Positions 6,054 to 14,300 of a DNA stretch of 17,070 bases are shown here, one piece after another (the stretch's first letter is position 1; the number at the start of each line of letters is the position of its first letter). This DNA comes from Fimenecus sp045613685 (GTDB taxonomy: Bacteria; Bacillota; Clostridia; Oscillospirales; Acutalibacteraceae), in contig JAZLBL010000028.1 in NCBI GenBank assembly GCA_045613685.1, positions 1 through 17,070 of the forward strand, written 5' to 3'. Made by a program: the position numbers and the translations under genes. The notes beneath the pieces are model-generated. The model did no database searches. It was not told the origin of the DNA and saw nothing but the letters and a program-made list of their open reading frames with translations.

Positions 6054-7850
6054 ATGGCTAAAAACAGACTTATCGGCGATTATCCTGTTATTGGTATTCG
6101 TCCTACTATCGACGGCAGACGTGGTGTTCTCGGTGTTCGTGAATCACTTGAAGACCAGACAATGGGCATGGCAAAACGTGCTGCTAAACTTTTCACTGAT
6201 AATCTTAAATATTCAAATGGTGAACCTGTAAAGGTTGTTATTGCTGACACAACTATCGGTCGTGTTGCAGAAGCTGCTGCTTGTGCTGACAAATTCCGTA
6301 AAGAAGGCGTTGACATTACTGTTACTGTTACACCTTGCTGGTGCTATGGTTCAGAGACAATGGACACAGACCCACACACAATCAAAGCAGTTTGGGGCTT
6401 TAATGGTACAGAACGTCCTGGTGCTGTTTATCTTGCATCTGTTCTTGCTACTCACGCACAAAAAGGTCTTCCTGCATTTGGCATCTATGGTCACGATGTT
6501 CAGGACCTTGATGATGAAACAATCCCTGCAGACGTAGAAGAAAAACTTCTTCGTTTTGGTCGTGCTGCTGTTGCTGCTGCTACAATGCGTGGCAAGTCAT
6601 ATCTTCAGATTGGCTCAATCTGTATGGGTATCGGTGGCTCAATCATTGACTCTGACTTTATTGAAGATTATCTTGGTATGAGAGTTGAATCTGTTGACGA
6701 AGTTGAAATCATCCGTCGAATGACAGAAGAAATCTATGATAAAGACGAATATGAAAAGGCACTTGCTTGGGCAAAGGAAAACTGCATTGAAGGATTTGAC
6801 AAAAACCCTGAAAATCTTCAAAAAACTCGTGAAGAAAAAGATGCAGACTGGGAATTTGTTGTTAAAATGATGGTTATCATCAAAGACCTTATGAATGGTA
6901 ACGACAAGCTTCCTAAGGGTTGCGAAGAAGAAATGGTTGGTCATAACGCTATTGCAGCAGGTTTCCAAGGTCAAAGACAATGGACAGACTTCTATCCAAA
7001 CTGTGACTTCCCTGAATCAATGCTCAACACATCATTTGACTGGAATGGCGCAAGAGAGCCATATATTCTTGCTACTGAAAATGACGTGCTCAATGGTCTT
7101 GGTATGCTCTTTATGAAGCTCCTTACAAACCGCGCACAGATGTTTGCTGATGTTCGTACATATTGGAGTGGTGACGCTATCAAGAGAGTTACTGGTTATG
7201 ATATTGAAGGCAAGGCAAAGGATTCTGATGGTATTATTCACCTTATCAACTCAGGTGCTTGTTGTCTTGACGCTAATGGTGCTGCTAAAGACGAAAATGG
7301 CAACGCAGTTATCAAGCCTTGGTATGAGGTTACTGAAGCAGACCAGAAAGCAATTATGGAAAATGCTACTTGGAACTATGCTGACGTTGGATATTTCCGC
7401 GGTGGTGGATATTCATCAAGATTTGAAACTCGCGCAGAAATGCCTGCAACAATGATTCGTCTTAACCTTGTTAAAGGTCTTGGTCCTGTTGTTCAGATTG
7501 CAGAAGGTTGGACAGTTGAACTTCCAGAAGATGTTTCTGACGCACTTTGGAAGAGAACTGACTACACATGGCCTTGCACTTGGTTTGCTCCAAGAACAAC
7601 TGGTGAAGGCGCATTCAAGACAGCTTATGAAGTTATGAACAACTGGGGTGCTAACCACGGTGCGATTTCTTATGGACACATTGGTGCTGACCTTATCACA
7701 CTTTGCTCAATGCTTCGTATCCCTGTTTGTATGCACAACGTAGATGAAGATAAGATTTTCCGTCCTGCTGCATGGAATGCATTTGGCATGGACAAAGAAA
7801 GTGCAGACTACAGAGCTTGCCAGAATTTTGGCCCACTTTTCAAGAAATAA
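6054..7850 (+). CDS. fucI: L-fucose isomerase
   Basis: This 598-residue cytoplasmic enzyme converts L-fucose to L-fuculose, the first committed step of fucose breakdown. It is close to the length of Escherichia coli FucI (591) and starts with the family-typical PVIGIRPTIDGRRGVLGVRE. By offset with the E. coli enzyme, the Mn2+ ligands are E342 (in ATENDV), D366 (in FADVRTYW) and H535 (in GANHGA). The C-terminus ends DYRACQNFGPLFKK, as in the family. AAAGGAG lies 8-9 nt before the ATG. It leads an operon with aldolase, mutarotase and kinase genes, 13 nt before the aldolase. Such enzymes often also accept D-arabinose. Confidence 0.95.
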   Translation: MAKNRLIGDYPVIGIRPTIDGRRGVLGVRESLEDQTMGMAKRAAKLFTDNLKYSNGEPVKVVIADTTIGRVAEAAACADKFRKEGVDITVTVTPCWCYGSETMDTDPHTIKAVWGFNGTERPGAVYLASVLATHAQKGLPAFGIYGHDVQDLDDETIPADVEEKLLRFGRAAVAAATMRGKSYLQIGSICMGIGGSIIDSDFIEDYLGMRVESVDEVEIIRRMTEEIYDKDEYEKALAWAKENCIEGFDKNPENLQKTREEKDADWEFVVKMMVIIKDLMNGNDKLPKGCEEEMVGHNAIAAGFQGQRQWTDFYPNCDFPESMLNTSFDWNGAREPYILATENDVLNGLGMLFMKLLTNRAQMFADVRTYWSGDAIKRVTGYDIEGKAKDSDGIIHLINSGACCLDANGAAKDENGNAVIKPWYEVTEADQKAIMENATWNYADVGYFRGGGYSSRFETRAEMPATMIRLNLVKGLGPVVQIAEGWTVELPEDVSDALWKRTDYTWPCTWFAPRTTGEGAFKTAYEVMNNWGANHGAISYGHIGADLITLCSMLRIPVCMHNVDEDKIFRPAAWNAFGMDKESADYRACQNFGPLFKK

Positions 7851-7863
7851 GAGGTAATTAAAG

Positions 7864-8559
7864 ATGTCAAATTTATCATATATGGAAATTCGTGAACAGG
7901 TTTGTGATGTATGTCATAAAATGTGGCAACTCGGTTGGGTTGCTGCTAATGACGGTAACGTTTCTGTAAAGCTTCCTGACGGAAACTTTATGGCAACACC
8001 AACAGGAATCAGCAAAAGTTTCATCACACCTGAAAAACTTGTTATTATCAATGCTGATGGTGAAGTGCTTGAAGGTGCACCTTATAAGCCATCAAGCGAA
8101 ATTAAAATGCATCTTCGTTGCTACAAAGAGCGTGAAGATGTTGGTGCAGTTGTACACGCTCACCCACCAACAGCAACAGGTTATGCAGTTGCAGGTAAAT
8201 CACTTGATGAATATTCAATGATTGAAACTGTTATTGCAATCGGTTCAATTCCACTCACACCTTATGGTACACCAAGTACAAACGAAGTGCCTGAAGCTAT
8301 TGCACCATACCTTAAAGAGCATGATGTAATGCTTTTACAGAACCACGGCGCACTCACAGTTGGTTGCGATCTTATCACAGCATATTATAGAATGGAAACT
8401 CTTGAATTGTTTGCTAAAATTTCTCTCACTGCTCATCTTCTTGGTGGTGCACAGGAAATTTCAAAACCAAACATTGATAAACTTTTATATTTGAGAGACA
8501 ATTACTATGGTGTAACAGGTAAACACCCTGGTTACAAACATTATAATAAGGAAGACTGA
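7864..8559 (+). CDS. fucA: L-fuculose-1-phosphate aldolase
   Basis: This 231-residue class II (zinc-dependent) aldolase would split L-fuculose 1-phosphate into dihydroxyacetone phosphate and L-lactaldehyde in the cytoplasm. Zinc ligands H98 and H100 (VHAHPP) and H161 (QNHGALTVG), and the catalytic glutamate E79 (SSEIKMH), all sit at a constant offset of +6 from E. coli FucA residues H92, H94, H155 and E73. The related RhaD, AraD and MtnB families share the fold, but the position between fucI and fucU favours fuculose. The ATG is preceded by GAGG in AAGAGGTAATT, with one short 13-nt gap after fucI. Confidence 0.9.
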   Translation: MSNLSYMEIREQVCDVCHKMWQLGWVAANDGNVSVKLPDGNFMATPTGISKSFITPEKLVIINADGEVLEGAPYKPSSEIKMHLRCYKEREDVGAVVHAHPPTATGYAVAGKSLDEYSMIETVIAIGSIPLTPYGTPSTNEVPEAIAPYLKEHDVMLLQNHGALTVGCDLITAYYRMETLELFAKISLTAHLLGGAQEISKPNIDKLLYLRDNYYGVTGKHPGYKHYNKED

Positions 8560-8561
8560 TT

Positions 8562-8996
8562 ATGCTTAAAAATATACCAAAAATCTTATCACCTGAAATG
8601 CTTAAAGTCCTTTGTGAAATGGGACACAGTGACAGAATCGTTATTGCTGATGCTAACTTCCCTGCTGAGAGTATGGGTAAAGATGCTATTGTAATCAGAG
8701 CAGACGGACATTCTGCAACAGATTTGCTTGATGCAATTCTTACCGTATTCCCACTTGATACATATGTTGACTCACCTGTTTCACTTATGCAAGTTATGGC
8801 TGGTGACAATGTAGAAACTCCGATTTGGGATGAATACAAGGAAATTGTTGCGAAACACGATAACAGAGGTGCTGATGCTTTCGGTGAAATTGAGCGTTTT
8901 GCATTCTATGAAGAAGCTAAAAAATGCTACGCAATTATTGCTACGGGTGAATCTGCACTTTATGCAAATCTCATTCTTCAAAAAGGTGTTATATAA
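8562..8996 (+). CDS. fucU: L-fucose mutarotase (RbsD/FucU family)
   Basis: This 144-residue protein interconverts the alpha and beta anomers of L-fucose so that the isomerase gets its preferred form. It aligns along its full length with E. coli FucU from memory: LSPEMLKVLCEMGHSDRIVIADANFP at the start with the active-site-region H22, then RFAFYEEAKKCYAIIATGE and the C-terminal LILQKGV. It starts 2 nt after the aldolase stop codon, with AAGGAAG as RBS, and its stop codon overlaps the ATG of the kinase gene by 1 nt, so the last three genes are probably translationally coupled. Confidence 0.9.
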   Translation: MLKNIPKILSPEMLKVLCEMGHSDRIVIADANFPAESMGKDAIVIRADGHSATDLLDAILTVFPLDTYVDSPVSLMQVMAGDNVETPIWDEYKEIVAKHDNRGADAFGEIERFAFYEEAKKCYAIIATGESALYANLILQKGVI

Positions 8997-10360
8997 TGAA
9001 ATATTGTTTGGCTATTGATATGGGTGCTTCAAGTGGTCGTCATATTCTTGGATATATAGAAAATGGCAAGTTGAAGCTCGAAGAAATCTATAGATTTGAA
9101 AATGGAATAATCGATATTGATGGAAATCTTTGTTGGGATGTTGAACACCTTTGGGATGAGATTAAAAACGGTCTTAAAGAGTGTAAAAAACGTGGTATTA
9201 CTCCTGATACTGTTGCTATTGACACTTGGGGCGTTGACTATGTGCTTCTTGACAAAGACAAGAAGGAAATTATGCCTGCTGTTTCTTATCGTGATGCAAG
9301 AACTCTTGGTATCCCCGAAGAAATCGACAATATTATTCCACGAAAAGAGTTATATGAGCGCACAGGTATTCAGGCGACAAATTATAACTCAATTTATCAG
9401 TTGTATTGTGACAAAAAGAGTGGAAAACTCGACAATGCAGAGTATTTTCTTATGATGCCTGAATATTTTTCATTCAAATTGACTGGCGAAATTAGAAATG
9501 AATACACGCTTAGCACAACAGGTGGTCTTGTTAATGTAAACACATTTGAGAGAGATGAAGAAATACTTGAAAAATTGGGTATTCCAAAAAGAATTTTTTC
9601 TCCCCTTTCATTACCTGGTACAGTTGTTGGTAATTTAAGTGACGAAGTCAAAGCAGAAATTGGTTTTGACACAACAGTTATTCTTTGTGCATCACACGAT
9701 ACTGCATCTGCGGTTGCATCTTGCTCTGTTGGTGATAATGGAATTTATATTTCATCGGGCACCTGGAGTTTGATTGGTACTGAAAATCTTTATCCTGTTA
9801 CATGCGAAGAAGCAATGAATTTAGGTTTCACTAACGAAGGTGGAATAAATCATCGTTATCGTTTTCTTGAAAACATCATGGGTATGTGGCTTTTCCAGAA
9901 TATCCGCAAAAATCTCGATAAGAAATATACTTATGACGAAATGATGCAAATGGCTATGGCAAGTGATTTCACAGAATATATTAACCCTAATGCAGAAGCA
10001 TTTTTAGCTCCTGAAAATATGGTTGAGGCAATCAGAAATTATTTGGGCAAACCTGAATTACCAATTAGTGATGTGCTCAATTCTGTTTATCATTCACTTG
10101 CAAAGACATATAACGAAGCAGTCAAGGGAATTGAAGACATCTGTAACAAGAAAATTGATGTTATCAATATTGTTGGTGGTGGATGCAAAGACGCTTATCT
10201 CAATGAACTTACTGAAAAATACACAGGTAAAAAAGTAATTGCAGGTCCTGTTGAAGCAACTGCCACAGGTAATCTTATGGTACAACTTATGTATCTCGAT
10301 AAAGACCTTGATTTAACAAAAGCAAGAGAATTAATCAAAAACTCATTCAGTAAAAATTAA
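8996..10360 (+). CDS. Rhamnulokinase-type FGGY kinase, probable L-fuculokinase
   Basis: This 454-residue sugar kinase of the FGGY family has an N-terminal phosphate-binding segment AIDMGASSGRHILGY, a DTWGVDYVLL sugar-pocket motif, the catalytic aspartate D235 in SHDTASAV, and a C-terminal nucleotide site NIVGGGCKDAYLNE. These features match rhamnulokinase (RhaB) more closely than the classical E. coli FucK. Because it sits in an operon with fucI, fucA and fucU, I infer that it phosphorylates L-fuculose at C1, perhaps also L-rhamnulose. No RhaA or rhamnose aldolase gene is nearby. Its ATG overlaps the fucU stop codon (TAATG). It is the last gene before a strong terminator. Confidence 0.8.
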   Translation: MKYCLAIDMGASSGRHILGYIENGKLKLEEIYRFENGIIDIDGNLCWDVEHLWDEIKNGLKECKKRGITPDTVAIDTWGVDYVLLDKDKKEIMPAVSYRDARTLGIPEEIDNIIPRKELYERTGIQATNYNSIYQLYCDKKSGKLDNAEYFLMMPEYFSFKLTGEIRNEYTLSTTGGLVNVNTFERDEEILEKLGIPKRIFSPLSLPGTVVGNLSDEVKAEIGFDTTVILCASHDTASAVASCSVGDNGIYISSGTWSLIGTENLYPVTCEEAMNLGFTNEGGINHRYRFLENIMGMWLFQNIRKNLDKKYTYDEMMQMAMASDFTEYINPNAEAFLAPENMVEAIRNYLGKPELPISDVLNSVYHSLAKTYNEAVKGIEDICNKKIDVINIVGGGCKDAYLNELTEKYTGKKVIAGPVEATATGNLMVQLMYLDKDLDLTKARELIKNSFSKN

Positions 10361-10366
10361 TTAAAG

Positions 10367-10401
10367 AGTCAACAAGTTCAATTAGACTTGTTGACTTTTT
10401 T
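10367..10401 (+). terminator. Terminator of the fucose operon
   Basis: AGTCAACAAGT (10367-10377) and ACTTGTTGACT (10386-10396) form a perfect 11-bp stem with an 8-nt loop, followed by TTTTT. It lies 7 nt after the kinase stop codon. Its 3' arm also contains the -35 box of the next promoter. Confidence 0.9.
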
Positions 10402-10419
10402 AACAATATCATATATAAT
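10391..10419 (+). promoter_or_regulatory. Promoter of the CaCA antiporter leader
   Basis: TTGACT (10391-10396), 17-nt spacer, TATAAT (10414-10419). The -35 box is embedded in the 3' arm of the preceding terminator. A start near 10426 would give a leader of about 130 nt before the coding region. Confidence 0.75.
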
Positions 10420-10425
10420 ATATTT

Positions 10426-10559
10426 GTTCGGACAAGTGGTGGAGTCTGTCATAGAAACAATAGTTTTCTATCTTGTTCAACGAATACATCAAACTGTGTT
10501 CTAATGCGGATTCCTAATCTTTTCGGGAATCCGTTTTTTGTTTTAAAGGAGAAAAAATT
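10426..10559 (+). promoter_or_regulatory. Structured 5' leader, candidate riboswitch or attenuator
   Basis: The predicted transcript can fold in order. GGACAAG (10430-10436) pairs with CTTGTTC (10472-10478, one G-U), enclosing hairpin ATAGAAA/TTTCTAT (10451-10457 with 10465-10471). Then GAATACA (10482-10488) pairs with TGTGTTC (10495-10501), followed by an intrinsic terminator at 10507-10539 and an RBS (AAAGGAG, 10545-10551). GGAGTCT (10441-10447) can instead pair with GGATTCC (10508-10514), the 5' arm of the terminator, as an antiterminator. I do not recognise a known riboswitch class. The downstream gene is a cation exchanger, so an ion ligand is conceivable, but that is only inference. Confidence 0.5.
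10507..10539 (+). terminator. Intrinsic terminator inside the antiporter leader
   Basis: CGGATTCC (10507-10514) pairs with GGAATCCG (10526-10533), followed by six T residues. It sits between the promoter and the RBS of the downstream gene, so it cannot serve the fucose operon alone, which already has its own terminator. This is the hallmark of attenuation control. Confidence 0.8.
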
Positions 10560-11612
10560 ATGAATTTGTTAGTCCCTATTTTTTGGTTAATCATCGGATT
10601 AATATTACTTATTAAGGGTGGTGACTGGTTTGTTGATGGTGCATCAGGTATTGCTCGTCGTTTCCATTTGCCTGAAATCTTAATCGGTGCAACTGTTGTT
10701 TCAATTGGTACAACCCTTCCTGAAGTTATGGTTTCTGCAGGTGCAGCAGCACAAGGTAGTGGTTCAATTGCTTATGGTAATGCTATCGGCTCAATCATTT
10801 GCAACACTTCTCTTATTGCAGCTATCACAATCGCAATTAAACCAGGTCCTGCAGCAAGAAAGAGCATGACTATGCCTGTTGCGTTCTTCTTCGGTGCAGC
10901 TGCTCTTTATTGTGCAGTTGCTTATTTCTCAGGCACATTCACACGCACAGTCGGTCTTGTTTTACTTGCAACATTTGTTATTTATATGGTTTCAACAGTT
11001 CTTCGAATGAAAAAATCTGCTGTTGGTCTTGACACTGTTGCATTAGAAGAAAAATCCGGTGCACTTGCAAGTGAAGCTGAGCTTGAAGCAGCAAGTGGTG
11101 AAGACCACACAGTTGAATCAAAAGAAGATGGCACAAAAGATAGTCTCTTTAAAGATATTCTTATGTTAGTTGTTGGTGCTGTTGTTATTGCAATCGGAGC
11201 AAGTCTTCTTAACGATAATGCTCAGACAATCGCTCGTGAATGTGGAGTTTCTGAAAAAGTTATTGGTCTTACAATCGTTGCTCTTGGAACATCTCTTCCT
11301 GAGCTTGTAACTGCTATTACTTCACTCATTAAGGGTCACGGCTCATTGTCACTCGGTAATATTATCGGTGCCAACCTTTTCAACCTTGTGCTTGTAAGTG
11401 GTACTGCAATTACAATCAGCCCATTTGATGTTCCTGTTTCAAGCTATATTGGTGGCATTAACTCATCATTAGTTCTTGATATTCCTGTAATGCTCGGTGT
11501 TATGGCTATTATGACAATTCCAACACTTATCAAACAAAAGCTCTCACGTTGGCAAGGTGTTTTGCTTCTTGCAATCTATTTAAGCTATACTGTATTACTT
11601 TTTGTAATTTAA
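10560..11612 (+). CDS. CaCA-family Na+/Ca2+-type cation antiporter
   Basis: This 350-residue membrane protein has about ten hydrophobic segments in two homologous halves, as in YrbG-like members of the Ca2+:cation antiporter superfamily. The alpha-1 repeat (residues about 43-82, with GTTLPE at 50-55 and GNAIGSIICN) and alpha-2 repeat (around 235-275, with GTSLPE at 243-248 and GNIIGANLFN) carry the ion-binding glutamates. A charged cytoplasmic loop of about 45 residues separates the halves. It would export Ca2+ (or another cation) in exchange for Na+ or H+; the ion is not certain. The RBS AAAGGAG precedes ATG by 8 nt. The gene is monocistronic and preceded by a structured leader. Confidence 0.88.
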   Translation: MNLLVPIFWLIIGLILLIKGGDWFVDGASGIARRFHLPEILIGATVVSIGTTLPEVMVSAGAAAQGSGSIAYGNAIGSIICNTSLIAAITIAIKPGPAARKSMTMPVAFFFGAAALYCAVAYFSGTFTRTVGLVLLATFVIYMVSTVLRMKKSAVGLDTVALEEKSGALASEAELEAASGEDHTVESKEDGTKDSLFKDILMLVVGAVVIAIGASLLNDNAQTIARECGVSEKVIGLTIVALGTSLPELVTAITSLIKGHGSLSLGNIIGANLFNLVLVSGTAITISPFDVPVSSYIGGINSSLVLDIPVMLGVMAIMTIPTLIKQKLSRWQGVLLLAIYLSYTVLLFVI

Positions 11613-11628
11613 GCAATTTAAAGCATTT

Positions 11629-11655
11629 AAGGCGACCTTAATGGTCGCCTTTTTT
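11629..11655 (+). terminator. Terminator of the CaCA antiporter gene
   Basis: AAGGCGACC (11629-11637) and GGTCGCCTT (11643-11651) form a perfect 9-bp stem with a TTAAT loop and a T-run, 17 nt after the stop codon. Confidence 0.92.
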
Positions 11656-11677
11656 CGTCATTTATAACATATAAAGT

Positions 11678-11690
11678 TTAGTTGAACTAA
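11678..11690. promoter_or_regulatory. Operator-like palindrome before the symporter gene
   Basis: TTAGTT-G-AACTAA is a perfect 13-bp palindrome about 100 nt before the symporter start. TATAAT sequences at 11715-11720 and 11751-11756 could be -10 boxes, but no good -35 box is at the right distance of either. The palindrome is short and may be chance in AT-rich DNA. Confidence 0.2.
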
Positions 11691-11787
11691 TCACATTGAC
11701 GAAAAATTATGTTTTATAATTCTTCACTTTATTTTATTGCTATTATATAGTATAATTTTTTTATAGGTTTTGGAAAGGGATGAAGGA

Positions 11788-13464
11788 ATGAACAAAACTG
11801 AAATTTTAGAAAAAGTTAAGGGTGTCCCCTCTTATGTTAAGAATAATTGGAACACTCCTAATGAGGGTGAATATTTAACACTTAAGGAAATGTTGGCTTA
11901 TACTCTTGCACAGGGTGGCACTTATGTTTTCGGGTGTGTAGCAATGTATATCACATTCTCTGCAAGTTATTTCTGCGGAGCAGTTATGGGAATTGCTACT
12001 ATTGACTTTTCAATTATCAACATTATAAGTACAGTACTTGGATATGTGCTTATGTTTATGAATCCAATAAATGTATTGATTTATGAAAACCATGGTAGAC
12101 TTGAAAAGAAAACAAAGATTTTTGCCCATCTTTCTTATGGTGGCAAACTCATAATTGGTATCGGTTGTTATTTCTTGCCGCAGGGAATGTTTGAGTCAGT
12201 TATCAATGGTCTTCCACAAATAGTTGGTAACATTCTTGTTGCGGGTGCTATATGGGATTATTTGCATTGGTTTATCCGTAGAAAATTCTGTGCAAAATAC
12301 GGAAGATTTAAGCCATTTGTGCTTATTTGTGCAATCCCAGCTGCCTTTTTGGTTTCTGCAATTCCTTATCTTCCTGTTCAAAATATGACTTATACAAATA
12401 AGCTTATTGTTCTTCATTTTGCATTTACATTGATGTCATATTTCTACAACAACTATATTGGCATTAACACTCTTGTTACCTTTATGACACCTAACTCTCA
12501 AGAAAGACAGAAGCTTCACTCAATTGCTCCTATTCTTTCTGGTCTTTTCTCATCAATCGTTGCGGCTATCTGGCCAATTCTTATTGTTTCAACTGGTGGT
12601 TACCTGAATCTTCAAACATATAAAGTATTTATTCCTATTTTTACAGGTATCGGTGCTGCAATGTCTTTACTTGCTGTATTCTGTAAAGAAAGAATTATTG
12701 AACCACCAATGGAAAAACGTGCAAAAGTTACATTCTTCAAGGGTGCTAAAAACGTTCTTAAAAACAAGTATTTCTGGATTACAAACATATCAAACGTAAT
12801 CGGACAATGGCACGGACTTGTTGGAAATCTTCTCAGTTGGTGGTTTGTGTATTCACTTCGTATGGAATGGTTCTCAGGCATTGCAGGTAACATTGTAGCC
12901 ATTGGTATGACCTTTGGTAACATTCTTTGCCCAATCCTTACAAAACGATTCCAGAAGAGAAATATTCTCATAAGTTTCCGCGGTATCACAATTCTTACTG
13001 TTTTAGGAATTGCTCTTGCAGTTAAGATGGAAAACATTGTAATATTCTTGGTTGCACTCTTCCTTAAAAATGCTATTGCTCCTGTTATGGATGGCGTTAA
13101 CGTTGGGCTTAATGCCGATATTCTTACATATCATCAATGGAAATATGGCGAACGTGCAGATGCTATGTCAGGTGTTTTTGGTTGGTTCTTAAACCCTATT
13201 ACTGTTGCTATCGGTTACATAATGCCATGGTTGCTTTCAAGAACTGGCTTTACATCTGACTGGGATGTACTTTTTGACACACAAATCTTAAATAATGTGT
13301 TTAATCTTTACACTTGGGGTTCGGTTATTGGACTTGTTCTCTTGACAGCACCATTTATTTTCTATGACTTAACCCGTGAAAAACATGATATGTGTGTAAG
13401 AGAATTACAAGAAAGAGTTCGTGCTATTGAGAACGAAGACAAAGAAGAAAGCGAGGCGGTTTAA
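11788..13464 (+). CDS. GPH-type (MFS) sugar:cation symporter
   Basis: This 558-residue membrane protein has about 12 hydrophobic segments and belongs, from overall character, to the glycoside-pentoside-hexuronide:cation symporter family (MelB/XynB type) of the major facilitator superfamily. Segments such as NPINVLIYENHGRL, DYLHWFIRRKFCAKYGRFKPF (loop 4-5 region) and LTYHQWKYGERADAMSG match conserved cytoplasmic loops of that family. It is longer than MelB (about 470), partly through an N-terminal cytoplasmic extension of about 35 residues. I choose ATG 11788, 8 nt after AAGGGA; a TTG at 11770 has no RBS. The substrate is unknown; the fucose operon 1.4 kb upstream makes fucose or a related sugar possible. 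It is followed without a terminator by a lipoprotein gene. Confidence 0.8.
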   Translation: MNKTEILEKVKGVPSYVKNNWNTPNEGEYLTLKEMLAYTLAQGGTYVFGCVAMYITFSASYFCGAVMGIATIDFSIINIISTVLGYVLMFMNPINVLIYENHGRLEKKTKIFAHLSYGGKLIIGIGCYFLPQGMFESVINGLPQIVGNILVAGAIWDYLHWFIRRKFCAKYGRFKPFVLICAIPAAFLVSAIPYLPVQNMTYTNKLIVLHFAFTLMSYFYNNYIGINTLVTFMTPNSQERQKLHSIAPILSGLFSSIVAAIWPILIVSTGGYLNLQTYKVFIPIFTGIGAAMSLLAVFCKERIIEPPMEKRAKVTFFKGAKNVLKNKYFWITNISNVIGQWHGLVGNLLSWWFVYSLRMEWFSGIAGNIVAIGMTFGNILCPILTKRFQKRNILISFRGITILTVLGIALAVKMENIVIFLVALFLKNAIAPVMDGVNVGLNADILTYHQWKYGERADAMSGVFGWFLNPITVAIGYIMPWLLSRTGFTSDWDVLFDTQILNNVFNLYTWGSVIGLVLLTAPFIFYDLTREKHDMCVRELQERVRAIENEDKEESEAV

Positions 13465-13465
13465 T

Positions 13466-14278
13466 ATGAAGAAAAAAATTATTAGTCTTTTCGCACTTAT
13501 TCTTTGTATCTGCATTGCTTTTTCAGGTTGCAGTTCAATTTCTACGCTTTTAAGTGGTAGCAATGAAAGCATAAAGTTTAAAGTTGAAAATGGTGAAGCA
13601 ATAGTTACTGGTGTACCTAATAAATCAACTGTAACAAAAATTGTTATTCCTGATGAATATGATGGTGTGCCTGTTACAAAAATTGCTGATTATGCTGCTC
13701 AAAACCTTGAATATGTTACTGAATTTATTATCGGTAAAAATGTTAATGAAATCGGTAATTGGGCGCTTGAAAATAATCAGCACATTACTGCATACACAGT
13801 TGACGAAGCAAACGAATATTTCTGTTCAGTTGATGGTGTAATCTATACTAAAGATATGAAAACTGTTGTATTCTTCCCACCTGCTAAAGAGGGTGATTAT
13901 AAAGTAGCTGATACAGTTGAAACTATTCGCACAAAAGCATTTTATAAATGCACAAAAATCACATCAATCACTTTACCTGATACAGTAAAAGACATTCAAG
14001 AAAAATCTTTTTTCCGTTGTGAAGCAATGACTACAATCAACTTACCAAACACACTCACACATATTGGTAAAGACGCTTTTACATATTGCTACGGGCTTAC
14101 AGAAATTCACATTCCTGCAAGTGTTAAACAGATTGATGAATATGCATTTTATAACTGTACAAATCTCTTAACAGTTAATGTAGAAGCAAAAGAAAGTGAC
14201 ATGACACTTGGTGAAAAATGGTTCCCAACTAATAATGGTCTTGATATTAAAGAACTTAAAATTAATTGGCATAAATAA
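13466..14278 (+). CDS. BspA-like leucine-rich repeat (LRR_5) lipoprotein
   Basis: This 270-residue secreted lipoprotein starts with MKKKIISLFALILCICIAFS and a lipobox GC with lipidation cysteine C22. After a beta-rich linker it carries four to five LRR_5-type repeats with the pattern I..xAFYxCTxITSITLPDTVKxI (around residues 150-245), the class found in BspA and other host- or matrix-binding surface proteins of gut bacteria. ATG 13466 is chosen because it opens the signal peptide and has GAGGCGG upstream; an earlier ATG at 13421 overlaps the symporter gene. It begins 1 nt after the symporter stop codon, so the two are cotranscribed. Ligand and role are unknown. Confidence 0.85.
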   Translation: MKKKIISLFALILCICIAFSGCSSISTLLSGSNESIKFKVENGEAIVTGVPNKSTVTKIVIPDEYDGVPVTKIADYAAQNLEYVTEFIIGKNVNEIGNWALENNQHITAYTVDEANEYFCSVDGVIYTKDMKTVVFFPPAKEGDYKVADTVETIRTKAFYKCTKITSITLPDTVKDIQEKSFFRCEAMTTINLPNTLTHIGKDAFTYCYGLTEIHIPASVKQIDEYAFYNCTNLLTVNVEAKESDMTLGEKWFPTNNGLDIKELKINWHK

Positions 14279-14300
14279 ATTTATATAAAGGAGATTGAAT

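Noticed and set aside
6639..6980. Minus-strand open frame inside the fucose isomerase gene
   Set aside because: A shadow of fucI; Phe-rich composition reflects antisense of Lys/Glu codons.
10426..10559. T-box leader before the CaCA antiporter
   Set aside because: No T-box sequence (TGGTACCGCG-like) or specifier-loop architecture is visible, and the downstream gene is not an amino acid or tRNA-synthetase gene.
11678..11690. Binding site of a specific sugar-responsive regulator at the 13-bp palindrome
   Set aside because: It matches no operator I know and is short enough to occur by chance in AT-rich DNA; kept only as a low-confidence feature.
11696..11720. TTGACG ... TATAAT as promoter of the symporter gene
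   Set aside because: The spacer is only 13 nt, too short for a normal sigma-A promoter.
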